Shown piece by piece: positions 1-10,850 of a DNA stretch of 64,000 bases. The DNA is taken from contig JAGTJL010000012.1 in assembly GCA_020746875.1 (NCBI GenBank), forward strand, positions 682,001 to 746,000, written 5' to 3'. The DNA comes from Rhexocercosporidium sp. MPI-PUGE-AT-0058 (taxonomy: Eukaryota > Ascomycota > Leotiomycetes > Helotiales). Position numbers and translations under genes: made by a program. The notes beneath the pieces were generated by a model. It made no database searches. It was not told the DNA's origin and was given only the letters and a program-made list of their open reading frames with translations. Positions within the stretch are counted from its first letter, which is position 1; the number at the start of each line of letters is the position of its first letter.

Positions 1-76
1 GGTACATGCAGTCGAAAGATCCTCTCGCGGTTCACCCACTCCCCTATTCCCCTATAGTTCATTTCCCGTCTCGAAA

Positions 77-1961
77 ATGGCGTTAGAGCAGAAAGACGAG
101 TCGTACGCGGCTTTCCAGAAACAAACCAACAAAGACAAAGAAAAAATCTTAGATACCAAAGGGGATTCCTCCGGTAGCAATGGCGACCTCGAATCAGACA
201 ATAGCGCGAGGAGAACGGTCGGGAATAAGCATGATGGCAATAGAATTGCGCCTGTGTTGCCACATTTGACAGGGTATGATTTTGGAGACGATTCCAGTAT
301 TGCTGGTTCGGATATCTTAGGCAAGCAGATTGAGCTGGAGGCGGATAATGCTATTCAATACAGGACTTGCAGCTGGCAGAAAGTAAGACACCATTTTCAG
401 TGGATTTTCAAATGGCAATTTTCCATTCGTTGGGTTGTGTTGGAGCGTGTGGTGATTCAAGTTCAGGAGTACTCACTCGCTTGGATTTTTGTGGCATCAA
501 CAATCCCCCTTTACCAGCAACCTCCACGAATTAAAGCGAAGTGCTAATTCATCCTTATAGACTGCGGCTTTACTGTTCTCAGAATACATTTGCCTGGCAA
601 TAATGTCCTTCCCGTGGTCGTACCACATCCTGGGACTTGTACCCGGCCTCATCTTGACCGTCTTCGTTGCGGCAGTGGTCTTGTACACTTCTCTAGTCCT
701 CTGGCGATTTTGCCTTATCCACCCCGAAGTCAGAGATGTTTGTGATATTGGACAGATGCTTTTCTGGGGGAAGACTTGGGCTTGGTATGCAACTGCAGTC
801 ATGTTCCTACTCAACAACTGCTTCATTCAGGTAAGATAAATTTTGATTTGGCAAAGACACCACTGACAAGACCAGGGTCTACATGTACTGGTGACTGCTA
901 AGTACTTGAACACCATCACCAACCACAGTCAATGTACTATTGTCTTCTCGGTTGTTGCCGCTCTGATTTCGTGGTTCTGCTCTCTTCCGAGAACATTCAG
1001 TGCCCTGTCAAAATTGGCAACCGTATCCGCCTTTTTCACATTCATCTCGGTCCTTTTGGCAGCAATCTTTGCCGGTATCGAAGCACACCCAGCTGGCTAT
1101 AATCCAGATCCCAACTTCGTCGACCCAGTCACCGGGATTCATGGAGGGGAGCCGATTGTCACTGCTATTCCGGTGGCTGGAACCAGTTTTGTACTGGGAA
1201 TGAGTGCTTTCCTCAACATCAGCTACACATTCATCGGCCAGATTACTCTTCCTAGCTTCATTGCGGAGATGAAAAACCCAAGAGACTTCCCAAAGGCTCT
1301 GTGGGCCGTTACAATGGCTGAAATCATTGTATTCGGCATCGTTGGAGCCGTCATCTATGCTTTCACTGGAAATCAGTACATGACTTCCCCAGCTTTCGGA
1401 TCTCTTGGAAATGATGTCTACAAAAAAGTGTCTTTCTCCTTCATGATACCTACTCTGATCTTCCTGGGAGTTTTGTATGCATCTGTCTCGGCACGATTCA
1501 TCTTCTTCCGGATTTTTGAAGGAACCAGGCACAAGAGCAACCACACTGTCCTCGGCTGGAGTGTCTGGGGAGGAATTCTTGCAGGTACTTGGATCGTGGC
1601 TTTCATCATCGTAAGTCAGTCCGTTAAAATCTGGATGCACAGCTGACCATCTTTCTAGGCTGAAGTTATTCCCTTTTTCAGTGACTTGCTATCCCTCATG
1701 TCGTCTCTCTTTGACTCTTTCTTTGGATTCATCTTCTGGGGTGTTGCATACATCAGGATGAAGAGGGCTGATGGAGGCGTTCAATGGATCCGAGAGCAAT
1801 CCGTAATGGGATACTTGGAGCTAGGATTGAACGTTTTCATCATCATGATCGGACTGTTTTTCCTAGGAGCTGGTACATATACCAGCGTGCAGAGTATTAT
1901 TGACAGTTATGCCGCAGGCGCAGTGTCCGGCGTTTTCACCTGTGCCAGCAATGGTGTTTGA
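77..1961 (+). CDS. Neutral amino-acid permease, AAAP family (mtr-like)
   Basis: Proposed exons are 77-382, 561-830, 876-1610 and 1659-1961, giving about 537 residues. All joins are in phase with GT-AG borders. A hydrophilic acidic N-terminus of about 100 residues is followed by WQK/TAALLFSEY and roughly eleven hydrophobic segments, typical of the Aa_trans family. The block FPWSYHILGLVPG and HPEVRDVCDIGQ resemble the Neurospora mtr (N-system) group. By family knowledge it would import neutral and aromatic amino acids across the plasma membrane with protons. Substrate is inferred only. Intron 1 (178 nt) is longer than the others, so that join is the least certain. It is convergent with the glycosyltransferase gene at 2278. 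Confidence 0.88.
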
Positions 1962-2277
1962 GAGGTTCTGGTTTGGGTATCGACAAGTTACCAAAAGGGT
2001 TGGAAACATGTATACACAGGGCAGAGGAAGAGTTCATAATGCCATTATTACTTTCTTTTATAACTCGGCTTTCTATTGAAGGGTGTCTGCCAAGATAGTA
2101 TGTTACCAATGGCCGAAATGATGACCCTCTAATGCATGATCTATGTATTGTACAACGCAGCAGGTAACCACGATACACCAACTCTTCGCTAATATACACG
2201 ACAAAGGACCCATTTCATGGGGGGAAGAAACACAGAACTCCAATCTCTAAACCCATTATGCTACTCAAAAACATCTC
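1962..2277. other. Convergent 3' spacer
   Basis: Spacer between the permease and the glycosyltransferase stop codons. It should hold both 3' UTRs. Nothing else recognised. Confidence 0.5.
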
Positions 2278-3291
2278 TTAAGGTTCATACTTCGTCATCT
2301 CCTCGCAATGTATCTGAGGTAAACCTTCAATATGGTCCCAATATTCCCAACCCTTCATCGACCAACTCTTCGTCTTCTCCTCAAACTGTTCCCTACTCTT
2401 CAACGTATAATGATGCAACGCGATCCGGTCCCTCGTAATAGGCTGCCTGATGCCATCCCCATCCTCGATCTTATCCCCATGCTCGCCAACCGTATGCGTC
2501 CCATTCCTCGTCTTGAACATATGCGGACTCAGAGGCTTCTCGAAAAGCGCCGTCTTGACAATCGACTTGATAAGTCGATTATCCTTGTAATCGGGTAATT
2601 GGTCCACTGGCAAGATCTCAGGATCTCCAACACAGCTCGTGAAGCCCTTGCGCATGGAATCCGGTCTCTTTGTGAGGTTCGCAGATGAATGTAATCGCCA
2701 GTTAACCCCCAACGCGCCGATCTCCTGCTGCTCCCCAAACTCGCGCAGGATAGACGTGAGAGTCTCGCCTTCCTTACGAGCCTCGAAGTACTCATCCGCG
2801 TCTACGAACGCCATCCATGTATGCTGCGAGCCATACAACCGCGCGCACTCGCTGTAGATGTGCGTCTGCATAACTTTGTCCCTATGCTGCGCCTGCTTGT
2901 CGTAGTATTGGAAGGAGAGCGTATTTCGCGGGACGCCCCAGTCCTCGACAAAACTTGACAGCGGAGGGTCGGAGAGGTCGTCCATGATGTAGAAGCGCCG
3001 GATGCCATGGTGGTGGTAGTGGTGCTTGAGGAATTCGGGGAGGTCGGTGTGTTGGTTTCGGTGCGCGACGCAGAAGGCTACGTATTCTTCCTCAGCGGCT
3101 GCTACTCCTACTTCTGATCCTGATCCTGTGTTCGGACTTGACGGCGATGAGGAGAGCAAGGGTATCGATTGCTCACTACTGCTGAACGATGAGGGGCCGT
3201 TCGTGGCGTACACAAAGTAGAGGGTTGTGAGCAGAGCGGCGGCGAGACAGATCTGGATCTTGCGGAAGTGAGAGAGGGATTGCAACGACAT
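2278..3291 (-). CDS. Type II membrane glycosyltransferase (GT2/GT92-like, DUF23-type)
   Basis: Single-exon gene of 337 residues. A short cytosolic tail precedes one membrane anchor (about residues 12-29), then a serine-rich stem, then a catalytic domain from about residue 68. The domain begins EEEYVAFCVAHRNQ and carries a DxD-type motif FVDADEYFE (D164, D166) expected to bind the metal-nucleotide-sugar. This layout is that of a Golgi-resident transferase acting on secreted or wall glycans. Donor and acceptor sugars cannot be told from sequence. The start is the first ATG and is followed at once by the basic residues and the anchor, which supports it. Confidence 0.8.
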   Translation of the reverse strand: MSLQSLSHFRKIQICLAAALLTTLYFVYATNGPSSFSSSEQSIPLLSSSPSSPNTGSGSEVGVAAAEEEYVAFCVAHRNQHTDLPEFLKHHYHHHGIRRFYIMDDLSDPPLSSFVEDWGVPRNTLSFQYYDKQAQHRDKVMQTHIYSECARLYGSQHTWMAFVDADEYFEARKEGETLTSILREFGEQQEIGALGVNWRLHSSANLTKRPDSMRKGFTSCVGDPEILPVDQLPDYKDNRLIKSIVKTALFEKPLSPHMFKTRNGTHTVGEHGDKIEDGDGIRQPITRDRIALHHYTLKSREQFEEKTKSWSMKGWEYWDHIEGLPQIHCEEMTKYEP

Positions 3292-4745
3292 TGCTGGAAA
3301 TGCTCTTAAAGTCGCGCGGTAAAAGTACAGAAATGTAAGATAGAAGTGAGTTGCATGCTCCGATCAGTGCAACGCAACACGCAGCGAAACGCGCAGCTAT
3401 CGTGGGATGCCAAAGATGTACGGAGTATAGTAGAAAGCTACGGAGGAGTTGGTGAGACAGATACGGATAGGAGAATAAGCCTCGAGTCCTTCACTCGCTG
3501 CTCAGTAGTCACCCACCCACCCTTGCAAGCCACCGCACCATCACGGTAATTTCACATCGCGATCATGCAGTCGCACAGCAAAGGGAGGCAGAGATCTCAG
3601 TCGCCATGCCCCATTCGCCAAGTGCAGGGGTTTCAGACCTCAGGGGGGAGTGCTGGCTGAAGCTTAAATCTGAAATAGCGCCTTATTTCGGACAAGCGAA
3701 AAGTCTCATTTCCAGATTGAACAAATACCAACAAATGATACCTTCCTATTTGTGACCACCCTGGGAACTCCTTATGTAGTCTGTTACCTAAACAACTTTT
3801 TGTGAACTTGTGAGGCACCTGTCATGTCATGTCATTCCAAGAAGACAGCGACATGTCAAAATGGACAATTGGGTCCAGGGGTCGAACTAATCTGGACACT
3901 TGCAGGGAACAAATTGTTGGATCTGAGATGAGATGAGGCTCTGAATCTTTTGAGCTTAGTCAAACGGCCTTCGCCTTCCAGATCAGGGACCAGCCAGCCC
4001 GGCCTTTGAAGGGGGCTGGCTGACTTTAGCCCACATTGGTTGGCATTCGGTCCTTGGCATGCTCTCTTGAGTCGTGACAGGCCTACTGTACTGGAACCTT
4101 CTCAATGGTATCTTATCATGGGGAGGGGCAGGGAGATATGCCAAGGAGGAAGAACATTTCCCGTTGGAAACCAACATCATGCTCTCCGAATTGCTGGGCT
4201 CGTTGATCGTCTTCCTCGACAGAGAACACTTTTCGGATTCAGGGGCTCGCTTGGCGAAATCCCTCTATCTTCCCGTTAAGCGAGAACTGTTCGGCTCCTT
4301 TTCTGTACTTCGTTAATTTACTTATAAGGATCTGCACTCTTGCTTCGTTGACTTTACTATAACTAGTTCTCTAGACAATTGATGTATGGTCAGCAGCCCA
4401 AGCAGCCAACCCCGAGATCGTTCGATATCTAGGCCACAACCTAAAAGTCACCGTCTTCTTTCAACTGACCTCAAATTGTCTTTTTCCTTGACTAGAAAGG
4501 ACCTATTGGGGTACATTATTCCTCAACGTCGTGATTTTAGACAAAAACTTCGCTTCGATAAGATTTAATGCTGTGACTGTAGATAGAGTCATCACTCAGA
4601 CATCCGACTGCAGGGTCTGTCACTTGAAAGGAGCCAAAGCCTGACTGGTCATGCCTCTGCTCCAGGCTTCGAAAGCCCATGTCCTACACTTATCAGAGAA
4701 AGAAACCAGATATCTAGAGACACTTCTTCGGCCCATGCTCTCGAA
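3292..4745. other. Gene-poor spacer
   Basis: Promoter side of the glycosyltransferase followed by about 1.2 kb with no credible coding sequence. Only short frames without family motifs were seen. Confidence 0.5.
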
Positions 4746-5548
4746 CTTGTCAGATGTTGGATGAAGAATATTCAGAACACCATGAGCTGTGCAAACAGCC
4801 TCTATGCTCTTCCACGCCGAGTAGTTGAGAATACCTCTGGAGATGATACTCCACAGACCAGACTTGTTGAGGACCTGGCTCTCTCAGCTGAATATGTATG
4901 CCTCAGCTATGGCTGGGGAAGATCTCAACCTAATTGTATCACGCTGAATTGAATACTTGACGCAAACAAGAACGGAGTCCCCTGGGATAGCACCTCAAGG
5001 GCTTCAAGGACGCCATACGATTTATGTATGAGCTGGGTTATAGACAGATATGAATCAACTCAATCTGTATTGTGCAGGATGACAGCCTAGACTGGCTCCG
5101 AGGAGCTCCTAAGATGAGCGAAATCTACAAGAACTCCGTCTTGACCTTGACTGTAAGAGCATCGTCAAATAGCAGTCAGGGTTGCTGCAGGATATCGAAT
5201 GGAGACTACATAGGGAGGGAGATTAGCGTCCGGACAGAAATCAAGAAGTACACGGTCTCATTTCGCAAGCCGCTACCTCACGAAAACCTCATGTCCTCAG
5301 AGGGTAGGAACCACATATCGCCATTGATGGACAGAGGCTGGGTGTACCAAGAACGAACACTGTCCCCTCGAGTCCTTCGCTTCAAAGCCGAATCACGATA
5401 TGAGGAGAGGGGCTATCTCTTGAACCAATGGTGCATGAGTCTGAACAACGGACCTACCTTTGTTCAAAGCCCACGATTTTTACCTTTCGAGTTTCTATTC
5501 GCATTCCAGTTAACATCATGTGTGAGATTGGGAGCTTATACTCCATAA
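4746..5548 (+). pseudogene. Heterokaryon-incompatibility (HET) domain gene, broken
   Basis: The HET order is readable across frames. First comes LPRRVVE and then YVCLSYGWG at about 4895-4920 (the usual family signature is SYCWG), then PNCITLN ending at a TGA. A second frame reads LKGFKDAIRFMYELGY at about 4995-5042. This is followed by QI-stop-INSICIVQDD, where the family has WIDSICIVQDD, so a Trp codon (TGG) reads TGA. Downstream one open frame (5072-5548) carries MSEIYKNS, then DRGWVYQERTLSPRVL, the conserved W-QE-LSPR end of the domain. At least two stops and one frameshift separate the pieces. HET proteins trigger death in incompatible fusions; this copy should be inactive. It ends soon after the domain, so the C-terminal part is missing or unrecognisable. 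Confidence 0.82.
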
Positions 5549-6584
5549 TTAAAGTCCCATTGTTGACATGCTGGTCTGGATAGCATCGAAAAGTCTGGAG
5601 GCATTGACGGACTCTGCTCCGCGTAGATTGCCCATCCTCAGGTGTTCTAAGATAGCTGGGTAGTTTCCGATTCTCTCGCACTTCTGTTTCAAGGCAAAGC
5701 TCGCAGCCCTGACATATGGACGAATCAAAATTCCGCAGTTGTTCTTGTTGTCGCTGGTGTTCCCGCCTCGCCTTGCGAGCGAGTTGAGAGGGTCGAACCA
5801 TAGCTATTGATCTAGGCAGTGATTCGTTGTACATATGCGAAGTAGAAGAAGATGAAACCGACCGAGATTGAGAATTTAAATAGAGGATGGATCATGATTT
5901 GGGACGGTATCGGAGGATGACGCGTAGTAAGGGCAAGTTAAAATCCAAATCAAGCGAAGAGGCGGCGTAGAACTGAGCATTAATAAACGAAGGCCGCCCC
6001 CAACTTTCATTTGTAGTTGCTCTTCACCTTAGGGAACTGAGCATGCTCAGAAACACAGTACAATGCCAGGACCAGGACAGGGTAGTCTAACCATATTTGC
6101 GCGAATTGATGCTGGAATAATAAGCACGACACACAGCGCATTCCATAGCGAGTCAAACTTGCCTTTGTCCCTTCGGTCTGTGCACTCGTCGCAAGCGAGC
6201 TCGCTTAGCTAACATGTAGCCCCCTTTTTCTGACTCTTCAGAGTTGGAAATTCCATCTGCCATCGCTCAGTCCACAAGCGTGCAGACATTGCCATTGTAT
6301 ATACTTCGGTGAGATATCTAGGTTCTACCTTTATGGATCAATTGGCTTTGGCTCGGCTCCTCTCTCATGAGAACAAACTACCGCGGGGTAGAATACAGTC
6401 GAGAGATCGACCATCTACGGAAGAATTCCCCCCGCTTCGGGCTGCTTTACCCCGCACTGCACTCCAGGAAATGATAACATAGCTATCCAAGATAGATTGA
6501 AAATATCTATTAAGTCCATGATCTTTTTTTCTTCTGAATCCTCGTTACCTTCCTAATCGCTCTCCAATACCTCATCGCTCAATC
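5549..6584. other. Spacer with a possible HET-like minus-strand fragment
   Basis: Mostly non-coding. On the minus strand 5834-5454 is open for 126 codons and contains ICQGCELCLE and arginine/glutamine-rich sequence faintly like N-termini of HET-type proteins, but it antisenses the end of the HET relic and I cannot support it as a gene. The last 250 bases are the promoter of the esterase. Confidence 0.3.
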
Positions 6585-7810
6585 ATGAAACTCATACTAA
6601 AAATGGTTCTTTGTTGTTGGCTGGGGTTTAGCGAGGCTTCGCCAAGGCGTCCACCCCCAGCTTTCAAATGGGATGATGTCAATTTTCTGTGAGCAAATAC
6701 ACTCAAACTCCGCGAATATTACTGACACGACTAGAATTGCTTTTGGTGATTCTTATACCTATGTCCAAGGGACAGCCGGACGGCAGAACTACTCCTTTAT
6801 CGGAGATGCCCAAAACTATGCATTTACACCGGAAACTCTCCTGACAGATAGGATTGTCCAAAATCAGGCAAGAAACCTTCCAAAGTAGAGTAAGGACAAG
6901 ACTGACGGTGACTGAAGATTGGCACATCGGCTGGTGGACCGAATTGGGTTGAATATCTCACAGGGTGTTTTTCAGGCTTGCCATCAAAATGCAAGACACA
7001 GCTCTGGGACTTCGCGTTCGCTGGTTCAGATGTCTCAACGACATAGTAAGGCCGCGCGCCTCGGCAATAACTGGTAACCAGAACTGATCGTCATCTCTAG
7101 TACCCCCCTCCATCATAATTACACCGTCTCTTTCGAGGAACAGATTGTACAATGGGCAACGTATGCCAAACCAGTGCTTCCAGTCAAGGTCTCCAAAGCA
7201 CTCATCGCAGTTCTCATCGGCATCAATGATATCAACGATTCTGCAAAATACACATTCCCTCGTAATAACGCTACGGACTTTCCATCCTTCTATAGCAAGA
7301 TCATAGAAGCAGAATTTAGCTCCATGGAAACGATATATAAGGCAGGATATCGAAACTTTCTGTTTATGAATCTTCCCCCACTAGAAAGAACGGTATGTCT
7401 CAGTCTGTAGGTCGTCAGATAGTTATGAGATTGCAGCTGACGTGTACCAGCCTGGCAATCAAGTCAGTCCCAACCCTCTTCCAAGTAGCACTATGGTCCG
7501 CCAATACAACAGTGCCATCTCCTCTGCTGCTATCAAATTTGTTGCATCGCATCCTGCCGCTAAAGCAATGGTTTTCGATACATACTCTTTTCTCTCCGGC
7601 ATTCTTGATAATCCCTCAATGTATGGCATCAGAAATACGACTTCGTACTGTCCGAACTATAATGCACCAGACATTGACACGAACTATGCGGTTTATGGAT
7701 GTTTGCCGATTGAAGATTATTTCTGGTACAATTCTGGACATATAACCTGGCCAATTCACAAACATCTCGCTAAGGCGGTTGGAAAATTCCTTGAGAGGGA
7801 AAGCTGCTAG
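6585..7810 (+). CDS. Secreted SGNH/GDSL esterase, CE16 acetylesterase-like
   Basis: Exons 6585-6688, 6735-6867, 6918-7045, 7101-7392 and 7451-7810 give 338 residues, the usual CE16 length. Residues 1-20 form a likely signal peptide. Block I is FGDSYT (nucleophile Ser41), block III is IGINDI (Asn164), and the C-terminal block NSGHITWPIH holds the catalytic His316 or His322. Family members remove acetyl groups from hemicellulose oligomers outside the cell. Intron 2 (6868-6917) starts with GC (CAG|GCAAGA) instead of GT; the other joins are GT-AG. All joins restore family motifs such as NYTVSFEEQ and PPLERTPGNQ. The gene appears intact although its neighbours on both sides include relics. Confidence 0.85.
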
Positions 7811-8050
7811 CTACATGCTATAATTGGGGAAGAAATGATCTGAAGAGTGGGCATGTTCATTTAGCAATAACCTCTCGCTTACAAGAAAGTGTCAATCACG
7901 AATGTTTTCCGCGAAAGGGATCAAAGTACTGGATTTCATTTGATGTTGCCCCTGCAACCAAATCTCGAAATATTTTGCCAGTGCACAGCCATCCGGGAGC
8001 CAAACGCCCCAATTCAGGTCCGAGTCCCCCTTGCAAACAAACCAGGGCAG

Positions 8051-8434
8051 TTAAACGATAGCTCTCGCGTCCTTGACCTCTTTAGTAAACTCCGAAATTT
8101 CTTCATCTCCAGTATTGACCACGCCGACCTTCTCAATCAACATAATCTCAGCTTCGCCCACAGGCCGATGCCTCACACCTTTTGGAACGACAAATGTTTC
8201 CCCTTGGCCCAGCACCACATCCTCCATGCCCGTATCGCTTTCAATTTCAATCGTCAGAGATCCGCTGAGGATATAGAAGAACTCGTCCGAGTCTGGGTGT
8301 GAGTGCCAGATGAAGCCACCTTTTGTTCTGGCGATTTTGATGTCGTATTCATTGTTAACGGTTGCGACGAGATTGGGTGAGTAGTGTTCCGTGATTTTGG
8401 AGAGCACAGTGGGGATGGAGAGTTTGGGTTGCAT
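8051..8434 (-). CDS. Small single-domain cupin protein
   Basis: 127 residues from the internal ATG at 8434; an upstream in-frame ATG at 8479 would add 15 residues but gives an atypical extension. The two cupin motifs are visible: WHSHPDSDEFFYILSG (motif 1, with metal ligands His, His, Glu) and PKGVRHRPVG (motif 2 His). Such Cupin_2 proteins form a small beta barrel binding Fe, Mn or Zn. Their reactions range from isomerases to dioxygenases, so the substrate is unknown. Intronless. It lies in the accessory part of the window, convergent with the esterase. Confidence 0.8.
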   Translation of the reverse strand: MQPKLSIPTVLSKITEHYSPNLVATVNNEYDIKIARTKGGFIWHSHPDSDEFFYILSGSLTIEIESDTGMEDVVLGQGETFVVPKGVRHRPVGEAEIMLIEKVGVVNTGDEEISEFTKEVKDARAIV

Positions 8435-9599
8435 AGTAAAAATGTGTCTGGGATATGAATACCAATTTTTGATAGGCAAAGTCTAGTATCTTCTAGCATT
8501 GAGCGTAAGTGTGTGTCCTGCCTTCAATGTAAAGTGATGATACAAACTGGAAGAGAATGGAAGATCACCAAACTGACCATAGAAACAGTTGAGCAAGTCA
8601 ATTAGAAAAGGAAAAGTTGAATGATTTAAGGACGTCCTGTTGTATTAAATTTTTTAGAGGGCAGACATAGATGGGGGGAGCATCGCTTACTGACATACAG
8701 TATCCCATTCGCGCCCTGCACTTGACACGTAAGATCTTACAATTCATTGTGGATTACGACCCTTAGGGAAAGGCCCACAACGTCACAGTCAACTCTCCTC
8801 TCCTATCCGCAGATTCTTCTAGATGATGGACAATCGATTTATTGTACCAATAGTGGAGGTCCCTCGCATGGCTTTACAGCTGTCCCTTTCGCTTATCCCG
8901 TGTCTGTGGGTAGGGTAACTTTTTCTAGATCGCAAGAGTATCTACCAAAGTAATTGACTCGAGACTGGCATATAACCACTCAACAGTATTGACGATGCTG
9001 GGATGTTCCCCACCTGCCATAGAGCACCCATGACCTCAAATGCTTAGCCTGTAAGGTAACGATCATGGAATATACCGCACTTAGAAAATATGACCTTACA
9101 GCAGGCTCGCAGAGTGCGTTTCATATGTCTTCTGGTTGGTATGGATTATACTGGCGTGTGCTCGGTGACAAGAGCGACTTCTCTCAAGAATATCGGTCAT
9201 GTTTGTCAACGAATCCCTTAGTTTCTGCACGGCGATATGTGAAGCGACTCAAGTCCATTTTGGCGCCAAATTGTGCTCTGTTTTGATGCATCTCTGCAAG
9301 AGACATATTTGTCGTCAACAACGCCGACCTCACTTAGTAATCTGCGCGCAGAAAACCAATTACACACACGACTGCATTCTATGAGATCTAAATTATTCCA
9401 CTACGGCTTCAAATACCCCCAACACGGAGCGTAAGGAATTGTAGATTTCTCTCGAGTTGCTTTTTGAAATCGCCAGACAACATCTCTTTGATATCCCAAG
9501 CTGCCCAAACAAAAGACCATGTAGATTCTCGGCTTCTTTACTGGCCGCCTAGACCACGAAGTGCGCTGGTAAGTTATCTGTATGAACAGTCACTCGCTG
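8435..9599. other. Spacer, no gene recognised
   Basis: Promoter of the cupin gene at its left end, then about 1 kb where both strands show only short frames without known motifs. Confidence 0.45.
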
Positions 9600-10207
9600 T
9601 CAAGCCTTGAACGATATAGATTTTGAAGAATTGCACAAAGCCTCAAGGCGTGAATGCTCACCATGATCCCAGCGGCGAGTATTTTCATCCAGACCATAAG
9701 ATCTTATTGTATTGGAGGGAATTGCTCCTGGATGGAAACTGATTACCTGAAACTTCTTCGCCTCAAATTCACTAGCTATCTTTGACATCAGGGGTTGGCC
9801 AGATGCTTTGGTCAGTCAGTATGTTGGCGCGCTGCGGCTGCAACAGACTTGCTATGAATTGCCATGGTAGAAACGTAGACGACATACTACACTTTGATGG
9901 GATCAATACGTATGATCTCTAGTAACAGCGAGATGGACGCGACTCTCCATGGATTGTTTGAATAGTTGAGACGTACCTTCTTTCTGTCTTTGAAATTTGC
10001 TTGCTTTATATCTTTTTGGTGAATTGAAGAAGAGACTTCACATTGGTCTCGTATTCCGGAGTCTAAAATTGGGGTTGCACCACCAAACCTTGCAGCATTC
10101 AATACAAGCACATCAACAATGACCCCTTCGGTACGTAGATCTGCCCAGAGAGCAGCGGATTCAGCTACGTTCCCAACATCGCTAATCAAGACTTTAGTAC
10201 GTATCAT
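9600..10207 (-). pseudogene. Short-chain dehydrogenase/reductase, truncated and interrupted
   Basis: Read on the minus strand. The upstream piece (10207-9887) has VLISDVGNVAESAALWADL followed by VDVLVLNAARFGG, the SDR LNAA(G) motif. The middle shows VSTMAIHSK with stops soon after. The downstream piece (9788-9600) has FQVISFHPGAIPSNTIRSYGLDEN, the family FHPG segment after the active-site helix. The N-terminal TGxxxGxG cofactor loop and an intact YxxxK active site were not found. At least two stops and a loss of about 50 residues break the frame. Intact relatives are NAD(P)-dependent oxidoreductases common in fungal accessory regions. A short functional protein cannot be excluded but is unlikely. 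Confidence 0.68.
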
Positions 10208-10330
10208 TCTTGATGACTTGGGATCAGAATTGAGGATCCGATTCTAGGTAATTATACGCGCGCACGAGACCAGGTCCTCTCGAGATCACTTCGCTAAAAC
10301 GTCAAAGACTACTGCTAATTTGACCCTTGC

Positions 10331-10640
10331 CAAATGCTGCGAAATACAAATAGACGCGATTAACTAAGTGTAGGAGAACTCAAAATTCGAAGATTTTCGT
10401 TGGGCGGGGGGTGTTTCTGGCTGTTACCAAGCAAATCGAAGCGACTCAACGGTCCTGTGGACAACGGAACTCCGACACTGTGCTGAATGTTGTTGCGAAA
10501 CTTGGGTAGACACGATTATCTAAGTTTAGAAAGCTCAGGAGTTGAAATATCTGGGGAAAGAAGTGTTTATGTTTATCTGTAATAAAGTCGAAGCGAGTGG
10601 AGACCGCTGTAAACAACAGAAGTCTGTGACTGTGTATCCT
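10331..10640. repeat. Diverged ~155 bp direct tandem duplication
   Basis: Copy A is about 10331-10484, copy B about 10485-10640. Matching landmarks in the same order are TGCTGCGAAA / TGTTGCGAAA, GACGCGATTA / GACACGATTA, CTAAGTGTAG / CTAAGTTTAG, GTGTTT, AATCGAAGCGA / AGTCGAAGCGA and ACAACGGAA / ACAACAGAA. Many differences are transitions. It lies between the SDR relic and the regulator relic and overlaps no recognised gene. Confidence 0.6.
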
Positions 10641-10850
10641 TGAAAGACACAAATTTAATACATGAAAGTCGGCAAAGCTAAAAGTGCCATATATTGCTTG
10701 ATAATGGCATTCTGCTCTCGAGCCCGACATCTCGCATTGCATTCTTAGCTCATCTTGCCTGTCCCCCTCTCCAACCCTTTGCCAACACCACCTACACTCG
10801 AGAATCACTGCCGCGGTATATTAGGAGACCAGATTCGAACTCCAATAGTG

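Noticed and set aside
1008..1640. 210-codon minus-strand frame opposite the permease
   Set aside because: Lies fully antisense to a well-supported transporter exon; shadow frame.
2278..3291. Coding potential on the plus strand of this interval (2217-2598, 2639-2857)
   Set aside because: Antisense to the glycosyltransferase, no motif.
5454..5834. 126-codon minus-strand frame with CQGCELC motif
   Set aside because: It antisenses the HET relic, has no promoter-like start or clear family, and is probably chance; kept only as a remark.
10446..10808. 120-codon minus-strand frame
   Set aside because: Runs across both copies of the tandem duplication and has no family motif, so it is more likely an artefact of the repeat.
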